Origin: Romanomermis culicivorax
Lineage: Eukaryota > Nematoda > Enoplea > Mermithida > Mermithidae
NCBI GenBank assembly: GCA_963922205.1
Contig: CAWUHX010000071.1
Location: 62,001-126,000 of the forward strand
Reading direction: 5' to 3'
Length of the DNA: 64,000 bases
Within the stretch, counting starts at the first letter, position 1. The number at the start of each line of letters is the position of its first letter. Shown piece after piece: positions 10,860 through 21,446 of the stretch. Below the pieces are notes generated by a model that saw only the letters and a list, made by a program, of their open reading frames with translations, had not been told where the DNA came from and ran no database searches. The translations under genes and the position numbers were made by a program.

Positions 10860-12560
10860 TGTGTTACTGTAGATCATAAGAGGAGAAAAACAAAAATCGA
10901 TATGCAAGTGCTGTACAAAGGTGAAAAAACAAGGTAAAAACGAAAGCTGATTTAGAACAAAAAATGGATGCACAATATGCATGTACTGTACAAAAAAGGT
11001 GAACAAGAAACAAAAATCGATCTGGAAAAAACTGGACTACACCATGCATATAGTGTACAAAGGTGAAAGGTAAGGCAAAAAATGAAAATCGATCTAGGAG
11101 AAAAAAATGGACATACAATATGCATGTAGTGTACAGAGGTAAGACGTTTTCAGGGCTAGTGTGGGTTGCATACAAACAAAAATCAATCAGGAAGAAAAAA
11201 CGGGCATACAGTGTGCATGAAGTGTACAAATGTAAAAAAGGCAAGGCCGAAAAAATGAAAATCAATCTGGAAAAAAAAGTTGACATACAATATGCATGTA
11301 CTGTACAAAAGTAAGAAAGGGTAGGTAAAAATGAAAATCGATCTGGAAGAAAAGTGGACATACATTGTGCATGTAGCATACAGAAGGAAAAAAATGTGTA
11401 GAAAAACATTATCCATCTAAAGAGAGCATGTAATGGACTAAGAAAAGAGAGCATGCGTACTGTACTTAAAGAAACTTCTGTCTGCAAAAAGAAAGGTCTA
11501 CAGAAAAAATTGACCTCCAGATATACAGGGACAGGTAAAATACATAGATAGACACACATCTGGTAATAGATAGTAATTTATACAGAAAACTGTTTATTTT
11601 CCAGGTTGGCAGTTTTCCAAAACAATCATAAAAGAGGGTGAACCACTAAAGCTCTACACTGTGTGTGTAGTGGACAGAGGCAAAAAACGTTTTGAGGAGT
11701 ACTGTAAATTCCATAAAAACCAAATTGATCTGGAAACAGTGGAGGTACAGAGTGCATATAGTGTACAAAGGTACAAGGGTAAGGTGAAAAGAAAAATCAA
11801 TCTGTAAAAAAGTGGACATGCGATATATATGTAGTTTACAGAGGCAAGACGTTTTTATTGTTGCTGTGGGTTGCATACAAACAAAAATTGATCTGAAAGA
11901 AAAGTGCACATACAGAGTGCATATAGTATACAAAAGGCAAAAATGCGTAGAAAAAATTATTTATCTAAAGAGAGCATATGATGGACTAAGGAAAGAGAGC
12001 ATGCATACTGTGCTTAAAGAAAATTGTGCCTGCAAAAAGAAAGGTCACAGAAAAAATATCGACCTCGAGACTTACAGGGATAGGTAAAATGCAGAGAAAA
12101 TGGCACAGCCGGCAATAGGTAGTGCTTTATACAGAAAAAAAATGCTTGATTTTGTAGGTTGGTGGTTTTCAAAAACAATCATAAGAGAGGTTGAATCCCT
12201 AAAGCTCTACAATGTGCATGTAGAAGACAGAGGCAATAACCTTTTGAGGAGTACTGTAAATTGCATAAAAACCAAAATTGATAGGAAAAAAGTGGACTCA
12301 CAGAGTGTATATACTGTACAAAGGTGAAAAAAGGTAAGGTGAAAAAAAAACAAAATCAATCTGGAAGAAAAAGTGAGCAAAGGAAAAGAGCACACTTAAT
12401 GGACATAGAGAAATGACATGTAGAAAATATTATAGATTTGAAACAGAGCATCTAATGGATAAAGGAAAAAGAGCACTCTTTGTGAACAAAAAGAGAAGAC
12501 CTGCAGAAAAAACGTTATTGATTTAAAAAACAGGACAAGTAGCCAACAGAGAAAAGGAGC
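10860..12560 (+). repeat. degenerate tandem array, short and long periods
   Basis: Short units of the form AAAATCGATCTGGAAGAAAA, TGGACATACA-TATGCATGTAG-GTACAAAGGT recur roughly every 90-130 bases. A larger unit is also duplicated: 11330-11790 aligns with 11880-12345 at an offset near 548 bases (AGAGAGCATG, TACAGGGA-AGGTAAAAT, CAATCATAA-AGAG, TTTTGAGGAGTACTGTAAAT). A third partial copy starts near 12355. The long minus-strand open frame at 10864-11559 is a translation of these repeats. Possible origin: arm of a mobile element or satellite. Confidence 0.75.
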
Positions 12561-12675
12561 ACCTGTACTTGACAATAGAAAATCACTACTGAATGACTTT
12601 TCAAAAATCCATTGTGTAAGTTTGTTTTTATTACAAAATAATTTTATCTAACCCATGACTGAGGACTACTCCAAG

Positions 12676-13365
12676 TCACCTAGAAGAGGAAATAAACCTG
12701 AGAATGTAATGTATGAAAAACAAAAATTGATCTGAAGAGAAAATGTAGTGGACAAAGAAGATGTATATTTTGAATTTATTTATGGAAAAAATTATACCTG
12801 CACTAATTATATAAAAAACATTGTATGATGTCCATCCATAAGGAAATGTACAAAAATTGCGTTTCAAAATACGTTTATCATATACTACACGAAATGTTTT
12901 CAATGTTTCTCTGGTGACAACTTTACGATCTTGTTGGCGCTCAATTCGTAGGCTACATACATTTACTTCTTCTTGGCCATTATTTTTTACAAAAGCAAAA
13001 ACAAGTCGACGTAGTGAATTAAAATTCACTTTTCTCATTGCATCTGATGATAGAGTTATCCCCGGAACCTTGATGACATGATGGTATTGTTCAGTAGATG
13101 GACTGTACACCTTGTAAGCATAATTCTTAGGACCTCCACTGACGAATTCCCTAATGTAAGATCCAGGACCATATTCACGTAATTCATCCGTCGTTTCACC
13201 CAGACACCAACCTGTTGGTACTTGATATTTTTGCTTGTCAATTGTTGACAAGTAAATAATACTGTGTGTATCAAAATACAATACTCGACTTTTTAACCCT
13301 TCAATGTAAGAATATAACTTCAGTCGAGCCTGAGCTGTTGTATAAGCTGCAATAACAGTGTTAGT
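12676..13365 (-). pseudogene. Polinton 2 DNA polymerase B, C-terminal part
   Basis: This is the 3' end of the pseudogene whose 5' part lies at 27698-31834; the two were separated by insertion of Polinton 1. The minus-strand translation matches the Polinton 3 polymerase exon 11: VLYFDTHSIIY, PTGWCLGETTDEL, YGPGSYI-EFVSGGPKNYAYKV. Motif C, which carries the catalytic aspartates and should read DTDS, reads DTHS, so the second metal-binding aspartate is lost. The homologous protein ends at YGWKF; here the frame runs on past YGWTSYN into unrelated sequence, so the native stop is gone. No ATPase or capsid genes follow to the left, so Polinton 2 survives only as its polymerase. Confidence 0.9.
13360..13365. 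other. target-site duplication GTTAGT, left
   Basis: The 6 bases before Polinton 1 are identical to 27698-27703. Polintons characteristically make 6-bp duplications, and the two copies sit at homologous points in the interrupted polymerase. Confidence 0.92.
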
Positions 13366-13994
13366 AGTAGTATAGAGGGGGGGCCTGAGTGTAAAAAGCT
13401 CCCTGGCCCATGCAAAAGATAGGCGTTGGACTTAGAAAAAAATCACAACCTCCCCGACACACAAAACATAGCCGACCTTCCACCGAGACTACTATGACGT
13501 CATTTTCCGGCTGGAAAAAAGCATGACATCACACCTGGGCTAGAAAGAAAAAAGTTGCCGAAACTTGGCCCACCCACATCTCCATCAAAACTCGAGATAA
13601 TGTGACATATATGGTACTTTTCGGAATCAGCTCAATGAGATCTATCGATTGGTACCCAACACGACCCATTTAGGACAAAAGCCCAAATTTTGTGCGAGGG
13701 GTTCTGAAAATTTCAATTGGTGTGGGCTCTACCATTTATGTTATTTGTTAATATGCATCGCTGCTGCCGCCCGCTGCCGCCGCCGCGCCTGTTGGGGGGA
13801 GGGAAGTTCGCCTAGCTAATAAAGCTGAAGCTGCTGCTTCAAGCTTTATATAGCTAGCCTAAATAGGAAAGTCATGCTATATATCAACAGAAATTGTGTA
13901 CTCATTCGCACTGATCAAAAGATCAGTCCCAGCGCCAGCCGCGAGGAGGCTAGTACACATCTGGCGCCAATACCTTCATAGAAAGTACCCACAA
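13366..13994 (+). repeat. Polinton 1 left terminal inverted repeat
   Basis: 629 bases nearly identical to the reverse complement of 27067-27697, diverging just inside GAAAGTACC. It contains a GC-rich CCGCCGC tract, a hairpin at 13812-13857 and a perfect 7-bp-arm palindrome at 13910-13927. No gene is encoded. Confidence 0.93.
13812..13857. other. hairpin in Polinton 1 terminal repeat
   Basis: CTAGCTAATAAAGCTGAAGC and GCTTCAAGCTTTATATAGCTAG form an imperfect stem of about 20 pairs with a 4-base loop. The sequence recurs inverted at the right end near 27204-27250. Hairpins near ends may help terminal-protein or integrase recognition; that is inference. Confidence 0.6.
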
Positions 13995-14066
13995 ATTGGA
14001 GAATAGTCATGCAGTACTTGAGTTAAAATTACCAGAAGTCTTGCACTATACATAGTTGCCTGATGT

Positions 14067-14222
14067 CAGACCGTCATTGGCTCCTCACCATGCACCTAAC
14101 ATCCTGCACACACACACATATATGCTCAACTCCAGGCCGTCATTGGCTCCTCACCATGCAGCTGAAACCCAGCATAGAGTTGCATGACCCTAGACTGTCA
14201 GTGGCTCCTCACCATGCATCCA
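14067..14222 (+). repeat. three tandem 63-bp repeats
   Basis: The core CCGTCATTGGCTCCTCACCA occurs at about 14072 and 14135, with a diverged third copy (CTGTCAGTGGCTCCTCACCA) at about 14198, a 63-base period. It lies between the left terminal repeat and the polymerase stop codon, so it may be part of the terminal region rather than a gene. The 64-codon open frame here is a repeat translation. Confidence 0.75.
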
Positions 14223-14381
14223 GTGCCTTGCAAAAAATCACAAAGGTCAAAAATTGAACTGGCAATTCATTTTTTTTTTGTACTGCTGAAATATTCTCTT
14301 CTTTGTGTTAAATTAAGAATGTCTACACAGTAGACATACAAATATAACCATAGTTGAAAAAATAGATAAATGAAAGGAACA

Positions 14382-17300
14382 TCACAAGTCCAATGGTACA
14401 GTTGTTATGCCATCTTCTAGGACTTTTCTTTTCACATAAAGGTATGGGAGACCCTGTTTTTCTTGGACATATGTCCAGATTTTATTATCTGGTAACATTC
14501 TGAAACCAATGTTTGTTCCGGTCCAGGGTTTCATTGTTTCCAGTACAGCTGCATACTTTTCAAAGGTGAGGTCATTGATCTTTTTCATGACCCCTTTACA
14601 GCTGATCTTTTTTTCACCTTCCCCTACCCCAATATATGTTTTTGCTGAAAGACAACACATGGATGTCCCCTGCCATTCAACTTTTAGTAAACCAGGTATT
14701 CTTTTTTGCTCTGGTTTTGTAACAAACCATTTCGGGTATACTCTATCTATAAATTCGTTCCTCAGTTCTGGTTTTACTATATCTAAGAGGTTAGATTCAG
14801 ATATTGCGAGGTAGATGCTGTCAGTGTCTGTTTCCATGCACTGATAATTTGCTGGATCAAAATATTTTTGTAAGACATCATAAAAAAATTCCAGCATCCG
14901 AATTTTGGCCCAGTTATAAACTGAAAGGCCAACTACAATAGGAAGGTCCAAGACAATTTCTTTTTTCCTCATGTGGACTTCATAACAGTTATCTGTTATA
15001 CATTTGAGTTTTTTTTATGTATGGGCTCAGACCAAGTTCAGCAGCTTTTTCATAGTCAGTGTATAAAACATCAACATGGCCTTCTTTATTAGTTAGAGTT
15101 TTCCCATAGCCAGTGTTGCCTAGCAGCTTAAATGTATCTGCTATCATAGACAATTCTGGATTTGCATCTCCTTTTTGTCTATGCTTTGTGACCTTGTCTC
15201 TGAATGCTTCAAAGGGTGTGGTTTTGTCAAACTGAACAACCTCATGAATTTTTTCTAGGATAAGACCATGTTTTACGAGAAACTGAATCATTGGGGTTGA
15301 GATCATAAGCTCTCTCCCAAAATAGCTGCTGATTAAGTTCTTTCTAGGTTGTTTCAACTGATTGGTCTTTTCTGCATATTGCTTCATGAGGTCACCAGCA
15401 TCATTTTTACCCACTTCAGCATGCTTTATGATTGGTGGGAAGTCAGCATATAGTTCTTTTAGAGAATCCGGTGTATAGATATCTACTTTTGCAAAGCCAA
15501 ATACAGACCCATCCAAAATGGCTCTTTCCATACAATTTTTATCTACATATTTTTGGAACTGGTACCTTCAGAAGAAATGAGGGCAGTTTTTGCTTCTTTT
15601 CTGTATATATTTCTGGTGTTCAGCTTCCCATTGGCACTCCCAAATAGTTATTAAATTATAGCCCAATGATCTTATATAGGCCTCTTTTTCCAGTCGTTTA
15701 GTATGCTCTTCAACACTATCTTTTTTTGTGTTTGCCTTATTAAGTGTACAGTTGTAGCAATGCCAGTAACACCCATAAAACTCATACACTGTATTGGTAT
15801 CCTGGCAGTAACCATCCACAGGCAAGTGCTTGGGGCCTATGCATTTCTCTTTACCATTCCCCAGATGCTGAATGAAATGGGCATTTTCCCAGCTTTCTTT
15901 TTCAAGCCATTCAATTGAGACTTTTTTAGCACTATTTATTTTATGGAACTTATTTTCTTTGAGAATCCAGTGATCAAAAAAGCCTGTTGGTGTTGGCATT
16001 GACTGAGCCCATAGGTACAGTGCATTAAAGTCCAAGCCGATTATAGTTTTGACAGGTTTTTTGGGGTTATTTCTAACAAAAGTTTTATCAGAAATAGCTA
16101 AACGGGTCATTACCATTGCCAAGCCACCACGCATACTTGACTTGAGAGAATAATGTAGATTTTTTGATTTTTCTGAAAAAAGAGAAAACTGGGTGTCTGG
16201 TATACTTTTGAACAAGTATCTTTCAGTTACTCCAGGCAAAGACATAGCTTCTCTAAAGATGTCAATATGGAATTGGTCCCAATAAAGCTTTGCCATTATG
16301 GTGACTGCTTCTAGGAATGGAATGACATCTCTAAGGTTATAAAATATTAGAAAATCCATCAGTGTTTGCATTTGATTATCTGTCCAGTACCTCTGACAGA
16401 TTTCATAGTCATCTTTAGTAATGTGTTCTTTCCTAAGATTACTATAAAAACCTTCAGGTGGTGGTAGTGAAGTTTCATTCAATTTTTCAAAAGAGTCCAC
16501 GTACTCATATGGGAATTTGGCCTTAGTAAGAGAAGCCCCATATGCTCTCATAAATGTGTCAAGGCTGAAGCCAGGGGCTAAATATAATGATATGTCCAAG
16601 AATTTAAGATTTTCAGTAGAGAGACATAAAAATGCGCCATTTCTTAAAATTGCTTTTGGCCATGGACTTTCCTTATTCTCCCTCACTTGTTGAACAAGTT
16701 TTGGAAAAATATTTCTCTTGATAAGATTGATATCATACTTTCCAGAGTTAAATCCCAGGCATGTTAGCTGAGTGCAATACCTCTCAAGTCGATTTTTAAC
16801 ACCAATGATTGAGTTCAAATACCCTTTTTCACGTCTCGAATCTTTTTTGCTATGTTCCAAGACTGAATTATATTGATTAGACAAAATTTCATTTTGCCTA
16901 AAGCTAATCAGTTCAAGATGCTTTAGCATTTTTTGTACTAAAATATCAGGATCATACTCCACAAAGCAAATTGGGGGGAACCCAGGAACATTTGTTGCAA
17001 CAGCACATGAAACTGGTTGGTGTTCAGTTATAAAAGTTAATTTTTCCAAATTCTGATGAGGTTTTTTTATAAGGAGTGCTTCAAAGTCATACACAGCATA
17101 GAATGGACAAAAATGTTGAGTTTCATTCACAAAAATCTCCAACTCTTTTAACTGGTCAAATATTGACTTTTTGACCATATATACACCACCTGGGAATTTA
17201 TGTACAGTTTCTCCCTCATGACAGTGATTTTTGGCATGGTCATTAAGTTTTTCCTTTTTTCTGAATAGTCTGTTACAAGAAAGACATGAATATCTCTTTG

Positions 17301-18516
17301 CATATTGATCTAAATTTACAATATAGCTGTAATGAGCTTTTCCATTTTCAACAAAAGAAACATCCAAATTAAGAAGATTTTTATATTTTTGTACTACATT
17401 TTTCCAGCACACTGCTATTTCTTTTACTATGTCTAAATGGAAAACCTGTACATCTATATGAAATAATTCTTCAATCATTTCTAGATCAGTGTAGGGAACT
17501 CCAGGAAACGATTTTATAATTTCAGGAATTTTTTTCTCTTGACAATATTTGATAAAAAGTTTGAAAACAACATTCTTATTTTCAAAACTTCCAGTAAGGC
17601 ATTGAGCTATGCAGTGAAACAAGCAAAGATTATCAGTAAATTTATTTCTTTGACTATCTTGGGTCATACATAGGAGGTTATTTTGTTGGTGAGAAACTAT
17701 TTCTGGCAAGCAAAAATTTTTACACCCTACCACAAAATTTTTTTGAGGTATAACATAAAATTCAATATTGCTTATAAGATACAAAGCCCACTTTGTATCT
17801 GGGCGAGTAAATTTTTCCTCAAAATCAATATTCCCCATAGTTTCAACTAATTGACTCAAATCCTGTCCATTTTTTATCAGAACTGGTTGATTTAGGATTG
17901 TGAAGTTATTGTGACATGTATACCAGTATTTCAACTCACCTGATTCTCGGTTTTTTAATAGGCATCCAATGGCACCATTAATTTTAAAGCACTCTTTTTC
18001 ACTTTTGTAAATATCGTCCAGCATGGCTTTGACATTGCCATGAACAGCTCCCCATCGATAATTGTATGTATGGTCCAACATATTTAATGTTGACCTGCTT
18101 GTTCTAATCAGACGCCAATAATTTTTTATTTCTTCTTGCACTTCCTCGGGATATTCAATTAAATCTGGTGGTGATTCCGGATCATCAGAAATGGTTTGTC
18201 CAGTTGTCCCAGGTATTTCACATCCATCGACATCCATTGGAAGGTTTTCTTCTGGTTTGATCATTAAACAACTGCCACTGTGCTTTGAGGCAAGTAAGTC
18301 TTTTGAGTTGGTAAAGTCAGTGGTACAATATAGACAGTGGTTGTCCTCATGTTGCTTCTGATAGTGTTTCTTCAGGCCTTTTACCTGTGTGAAGACTGAA
18401 GCACACTGAGGACACCTGTACTGGCAACCTTGATGAACTGCTCTTACATGTTCATTTAGATATCTCTCTTCACCAAACTGCCTTCCACATTCGACACAAT
18501 TGATTTGTTTCTCCAT
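14382..18516 (-). pseudogene. Polinton 1 protein-primed DNA polymerase B, broken
   Basis: Replicative polymerase of the element, about 1,370 residues from ATG 18516. The upstream in-frame ATG at 18558 adds only a hydrophobic tail, so I prefer MEKQINC. The N-terminus has three C2H2-like fingers (CVECGRQF...H, CPQCASVF...H, CLYCTTDF). Exonuclease motifs follow: VYDFEALL near residue 477, FNSGKYDINL, and YNLRDVIPF. Next come polymerase motif A (GLDFNALYLWAQ), an inserted HxC endonuclease-like segment (FYGCYWHCYNC, IWECQWE), motif B (KLLGNTGYGK) and motif C (ETDTDSIY). Catalytic residues are intact. Two lesions break the frame: an in-frame TGA at 15570-15568, and a one-base shift in the T-run near 15004-15011 just upstream of the motif C segment. 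The rest of the element reads cleanly, so the damage is recent or partly assembly error. There are no introns, unlike Polintons 2 and 3. Confidence 0.93.
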
Positions 18517-19191
18517 AATAATCAATAATAACATAAAATTAAAAATATAAAGTTTCAAAGTTCACCTTTCTTCAAGTTGTTAGAAATCACAAATGAGCTT
18601 TCCTCAAATTTTTTTGCTTTTATACTCTTATGGGAAGGATTACTGTAGGCTTAGTAGAACAGCAAAACCTACTGATCTATTCCATCAAATGTCACATCTT
18701 TCTCACTTTTTCTGATGATTCATACTGAAATAAACTGGTTTTTTCTCGTTTTTTCTTATCTCACTTTTTGATCTGTCTTTCAAGTCAAATTTAATCAAAA
18801 TGCACATATAAAAACTTTCTTGCTTACGTCACTTTTCTTTAGACAAGCAGTCACCTTATGAGTCATTTTCTCAACTATCTTTGTATAAACGTATTTCTTG
18901 TTTTTTAGCTAGCCTTGATTCACAACAATGAGCATGTGAATCACTTGAGCTTCTAATACTGTACCTCACTGCTCTTTCAATTTGATCTCTTTGCTACTTT
19001 CACTAGTGGAAAAATATGCCAGACTTAACCATCTTTTCATCTACATAAAATGTTTCATGTAGTGGGAAGGTTTTCAATCGATAAAGTTTAGGTAAATAAA
19101 CAACAACTGACTCTCTTTGAAAATTGATTGGGTGTTTTTTATGTATTGCTGGCTATAAAAGTTGGCTGGCTCTCTAAAATGAAGAAAAAAA
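18517..19191. promoter_or_regulatory. divergent intergenic region of Polinton 1
   Basis: 675 bases separate the minus-strand polymerase from the plus-strand gene block. On the minus strand a TATAAAAG box lies at 18624-18617, about 100 bases upstream of the polymerase ATG. It has TATAAAAGC rather than the TATAAAAGTTG seen before plus-strand genes, so the polymerase may belong to an earlier expression class. The interior is AT-rich with no supported gene. Confidence 0.5.
19154..19164 (+). promoter_or_regulatory. TATAAAAGTTG promoter motif 1
   Basis: Exact copy of the Polinton 1 consensus. The first T is 38 bases upstream of ATG 19192. Confidence 0.75.
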
Positions 19192-19407
19192 ATGGATGCT
19201 AACCACACTATTGAACATTTTCTAGCTTGTCTGGAAAGGCATAATGGGAAAACAGTTTTTACTGAGATATGGTATTGTGTGGCTCTATTGGCTATACTAA
19301 CAATACTGACTCTATTGAAATTGTTGAGGAGATATTTGGAGAACCTGTTCACCAAAAAACCTAAAACTAGTACAAAAAGTGTCAGATTCAATCTTGCAGA
19401 TGTATAA
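19192..19407 (+). CDS. small single-pass membrane protein, Polinton 1
   Basis: 71 residues with one hydrophobic segment at about 26-45 (IWYCVALLAILTILTLLKLL), followed directly by a basic stretch (RRYLENLFTKK) that should stay cytoplasmic by the positive-inside rule. It is led by an exact TATAAAAGTTG box, and its own stop codon (19405-19407) lies inside the next promoter motif, which supports it as real. Function is unknown. Polinton 3 has a comparable short membrane protein at 53311-53553, next to its ATPase. Possible roles are virion membrane or egress protein, but the sequence does not decide. Confidence 0.75.
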   Translation: MDANHTIEHFLACLERHNGKTVFTEIWYCVALLAILTILTLLKLLRRYLENLFTKKPKTSTKSVRFNLADV

Positions 19408-19418
19408 ATAAAAGTTTG
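19403..19418 (+). promoter_or_regulatory. variant promoter motif TATAAATAAAAGTTTG
   Basis: A looser copy that keeps TATAAA and AAAAGTTTG. It overlaps the stop codon of the membrane protein gene and sits 24 bases before the integrase ATG at 19427. Confidence 0.6.
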
Positions 19419-19426
19419 ACAGCAGC

Positions 19427-20491
19427 ATGCTTGAAAAAATGGACAAGCTCTTTGAAAGCATATACTTCAACCCAAGTACAGGGTATTATAGTGTTCAGAA
19501 CCTGTTACGACAGGCAAAAGCTAGTAATCCCAGGGTCACTCTGCATTCTGTTAAGGAATGGTTGCAGAAACAGCCAACATATACTGTACACAAGTATGCT
19601 AGGCGTCATTACCCCAGGAATAATGTTCTAGTTACTGATATTGATGAACAGTGGCAAATGGATCTTGCAGACCTCAGTTCACTCGCCAGGCATAATGATG
19701 GATACAAATTCCTTTTAAATTGTATAGATGTTCTGTCAAAATTTGCATGGTCTGTACCCTTGAAAAATAAAAATACATCATCTATTTTGCATGCCTTTCA
19801 AACAATTTTGAAATCTGGCAGAAAGCCACAAAAAATACAGACTGATGCTGGTACAGAGTTCACAAACAAAGCCTTCCAGGCCTTATTAAAGAAACTTGGC
19901 ATTAGTTTTTTCATAACTGCTAGTGAAACAAAGGCTAGCATTGTTGAGCGGTTCAATAGAACTTTAAAGGAAAGAATGTGGCGTCATTTTACTCAAAATA
20001 ATACATACAAGTACCTAAACATTCTACCCCACCTGCTAAGCTCTTACAACTCGACTAGGCATAGGACCATAGGTGTTGCTCCCATTGATGTTACTGATGA
20101 GAATAAAGCTGAAATTGTTGAAAAGCTTTTCAGGAAATGTAAGTATGGTTTACAATTTAAACTGGTCCCTGGTGACAAGGTACGCATAAGCAAAGTCAAA
20201 AGGACTTTTGAGAAGGGTTACACTCCCAATTGGAGTGATGAAGTTTTTGTGATTCGTGAGCAAAAAGCTAGATATCCTCCTGTATATATGGTAGAAGATC
20301 AGCTGGGAGAAGTCATACAGGGTGTATTTTATGAGCCAGAATTACAGAAAGTTGATGAGATTACAGATGTCTGCATTATAGAAAAGATTATAGGAAAGAG
20401 AAAAAGGGCTGGGAAAACTGAATACTTTGTTAAATGGAAGGGTCACCCAGATAAATTCAATAGTTGGGTGACAGATTTGATAAAACTATAG
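19427..20491 (+). CDS. INT: retroviral-like integrase with chromodomain, Polinton 1
   Basis: 354 residues, full length and uninterrupted. It catalyses strand transfer of the element ends into host DNA. Order: N-terminal region, in which I see no clear HHCC finger; DDE core from about residue 65, with catalytic D79 (WQMDLAD), D140 (IQTDAGTEF) and E174 (SIVERFNRTLKERMW); a C-terminal segment with VPGDKVRISKVKRTFEKGY; and a chromodomain at about 300-354 (IIEKIIGKRKRAGKTEYFVKWKGH). A chromodomain after the core is typical of Polinton and chromoviral integrases and suggests targeting through histone marks. The homologue in Polinton 3 (56040-57146) has a nonsense codon. This copy could explain the recent insertion into Polinton 2. 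Confidence 0.96.
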   Translation: MLEKMDKLFESIYFNPSTGYYSVQNLLRQAKASNPRVTLHSVKEWLQKQPTYTVHKYARRHYPRNNVLVTDIDEQWQMDLADLSSLARHNDGYKFLLNCIDVLSKFAWSVPLKNKNTSSILHAFQTILKSGRKPQKIQTDAGTEFTNKAFQALLKKLGISFFITASETKASIVERFNRTLKERMWRHFTQNNTYKYLNILPHLLSSYNSTRHRTIGVAPIDVTDENKAEIVEKLFRKCKYGLQFKLVPGDKVRISKVKRTFEKGYTPNWSDEVFVIREQKARYPPVYMVEDQLGEVIQGVFYEPELQKVDEITDVCIIEKIIGKRKRAGKTEYFVKWKGHPDKFNSWVTDLIKL

Positions 20492-20557
20492 CTACAGTAT
20501 GAAAATTAAACAATGATTTACAGGTCTAAAAATTTTTACATGTGCCTGATATTTCAG

Positions 20558-20565
20558 TATATAAG
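20558..20565 (+). promoter_or_regulatory. TATATAAG box
   Basis: TATATAAG followed by CAACTTC, 45 bases upstream of ATG 20603. It lacks the GTTG extension, so it is a weak member of the motif set. Confidence 0.4.
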
Positions 20566-20602
20566 CAACTTCAAAATTATTTCAATCATTTGATTAACTA
20601 GA

Positions 20603-20878
20603 ATGGAATCGAAAAAAGTTAAAGCTCCTATTGAACTCTGCGCTCGAAACTTGCCAAGAGCCATGTATCCCTTAATGATTGAACTGTGTTACTTTTGTCA
20701 AAAGAACAGCTCTGAACGGGAGTGTTTCCAGTTGTCTCAGGGCAAAACATTCTTTACTATTGAAATGTGCCCAAAATGTCTAGAATACAATAAGGCATTG
20801 CAGGAAGCTGGCACTGCTGTACTAAAGAAACAGTTAGCTGATAGACAGGCACTCATCTTGAAGCCTACAGTAAACTAG
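20603..20878 (+). CDS. small zinc-binding protein, Polinton 1
   Basis: 91 residues. Two CxxC knuckles, C29-x2-C32 (CYFC) and C56-x2-C59 (CPKC), are 23 residues apart, with an extra C41 between them; this is the spacing of a zinc ribbon or treble-clef fold. The C-terminal third is helical and rich in K, L and Q. I do not recognise the family. It lies between the integrase and a small helical protein, each with its own TATA-like box. In an element that also encodes a TBP-like protein, a zinc-ribbon transcription cofactor is one possibility, but that is inference; nucleic-acid or protein binding in the virion is equally open. I see no counterpart in Polinton 3. Confidence 0.7.
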   Translation: MESKKVKAPIELCARNLPRAMYPLMIELCYFCQKNSSERECFQLSQGKTFFTIEMCPKCLEYNKALQEAGTAVLKKQLADRQALILKPTVN

Positions 20879-20917
20879 TGAAATGGGATTTGCAAGTATT
20901 CTGTAACATTTTTTATG

Positions 20918-20928
20918 TATATAAGTTG
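20918..20928 (+). promoter_or_regulatory. TATATAAGTTG promoter motif
   Basis: One mismatch to the consensus and retains the GTTG extension. It is 73 bases upstream of ATG 20991, the longest spacing in the set. Confidence 0.6.
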
Positions 20929-20990
20929 TAAATTCTCCTTAGTCTTCAGTCTTCAAACTTTTCCTTCTACAGTTTAGTCACTTTTTCAAA

Positions 20991-21323
20991 ATGGAAGGTA
21001 TTTTTTTAAATGTTGCACTGAGTATGGGCACTTTTCTCAAAAGACCTTATACTCAAAAAGATGTGGCCAGATATGCCTCATATTTTTGGGATCGAATAAA
21101 TGATGGCTACAAGCGTGAATGGAAGATTTTGGCTAAAGTGGCCAATGAGCTGGATCATCGTACGGGTAAGAGAAAACTGACTGGGTTTTGGCATTTCGCT
21201 AAGGCACTAGAGAGTTTGATGAAAACTTGTAGTGCTGGACCCCTTCTTTTTGAGATCTGGATGAATCTTACTCCAGAGGCTGTACAAAAATACAATGATG
21301 AAGGTATAGATATACCCTATTAA
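20991..21323 (+). CDS. conserved small helical protein, Polinton 1
   Basis: 110 residues. The central part (YASYFWDRINDGYKREWKIL, KRKLTGFWHFAKALE) lines up with the two-exon gene at 53664-54111 of Polinton 3 (LWSRFSEVSKEALKEMAQEY, RSKISAFWFFAGQFI). The shared pattern is W-R, a basic helix, then K-x4-FW-FA. Spacing vaguely recalls an HMG-box, but I cannot assign that fold. Conservation between two divergent elements, at a similar distance from the ATPase, argues for a real function, perhaps DNA binding or core packaging. It has its own TATATAAGTTG box. Confidence 0.7.
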   Translation: MEGIFLNVALSMGTFLKRPYTQKDVARYASYFWDRINDGYKREWKILAKVANELDHRTGKRKLTGFWHFAKALESLMKTCSAGPLLFEIWMNLTPEAVQKYNDEGIDIPY

Positions 21324-21446
21324 TATTGTAATAATTGTAATTAAATATTGTGATGAAAAATAAAAGACAAGAAAAAAATTAAAAGAGAAAAAAATTTTAA
21401 AAAAAAATCAAAGCACAATTGCTGGTATTTCCAGCATGTTGCATGT

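Noticed and set aside
10864-11559. Long minus-strand open frame of 231 codons
   Set aside because: It translates the short tandem repeats; composition (F, L, C, Y, H) cycles with the repeat and no domain is seen.
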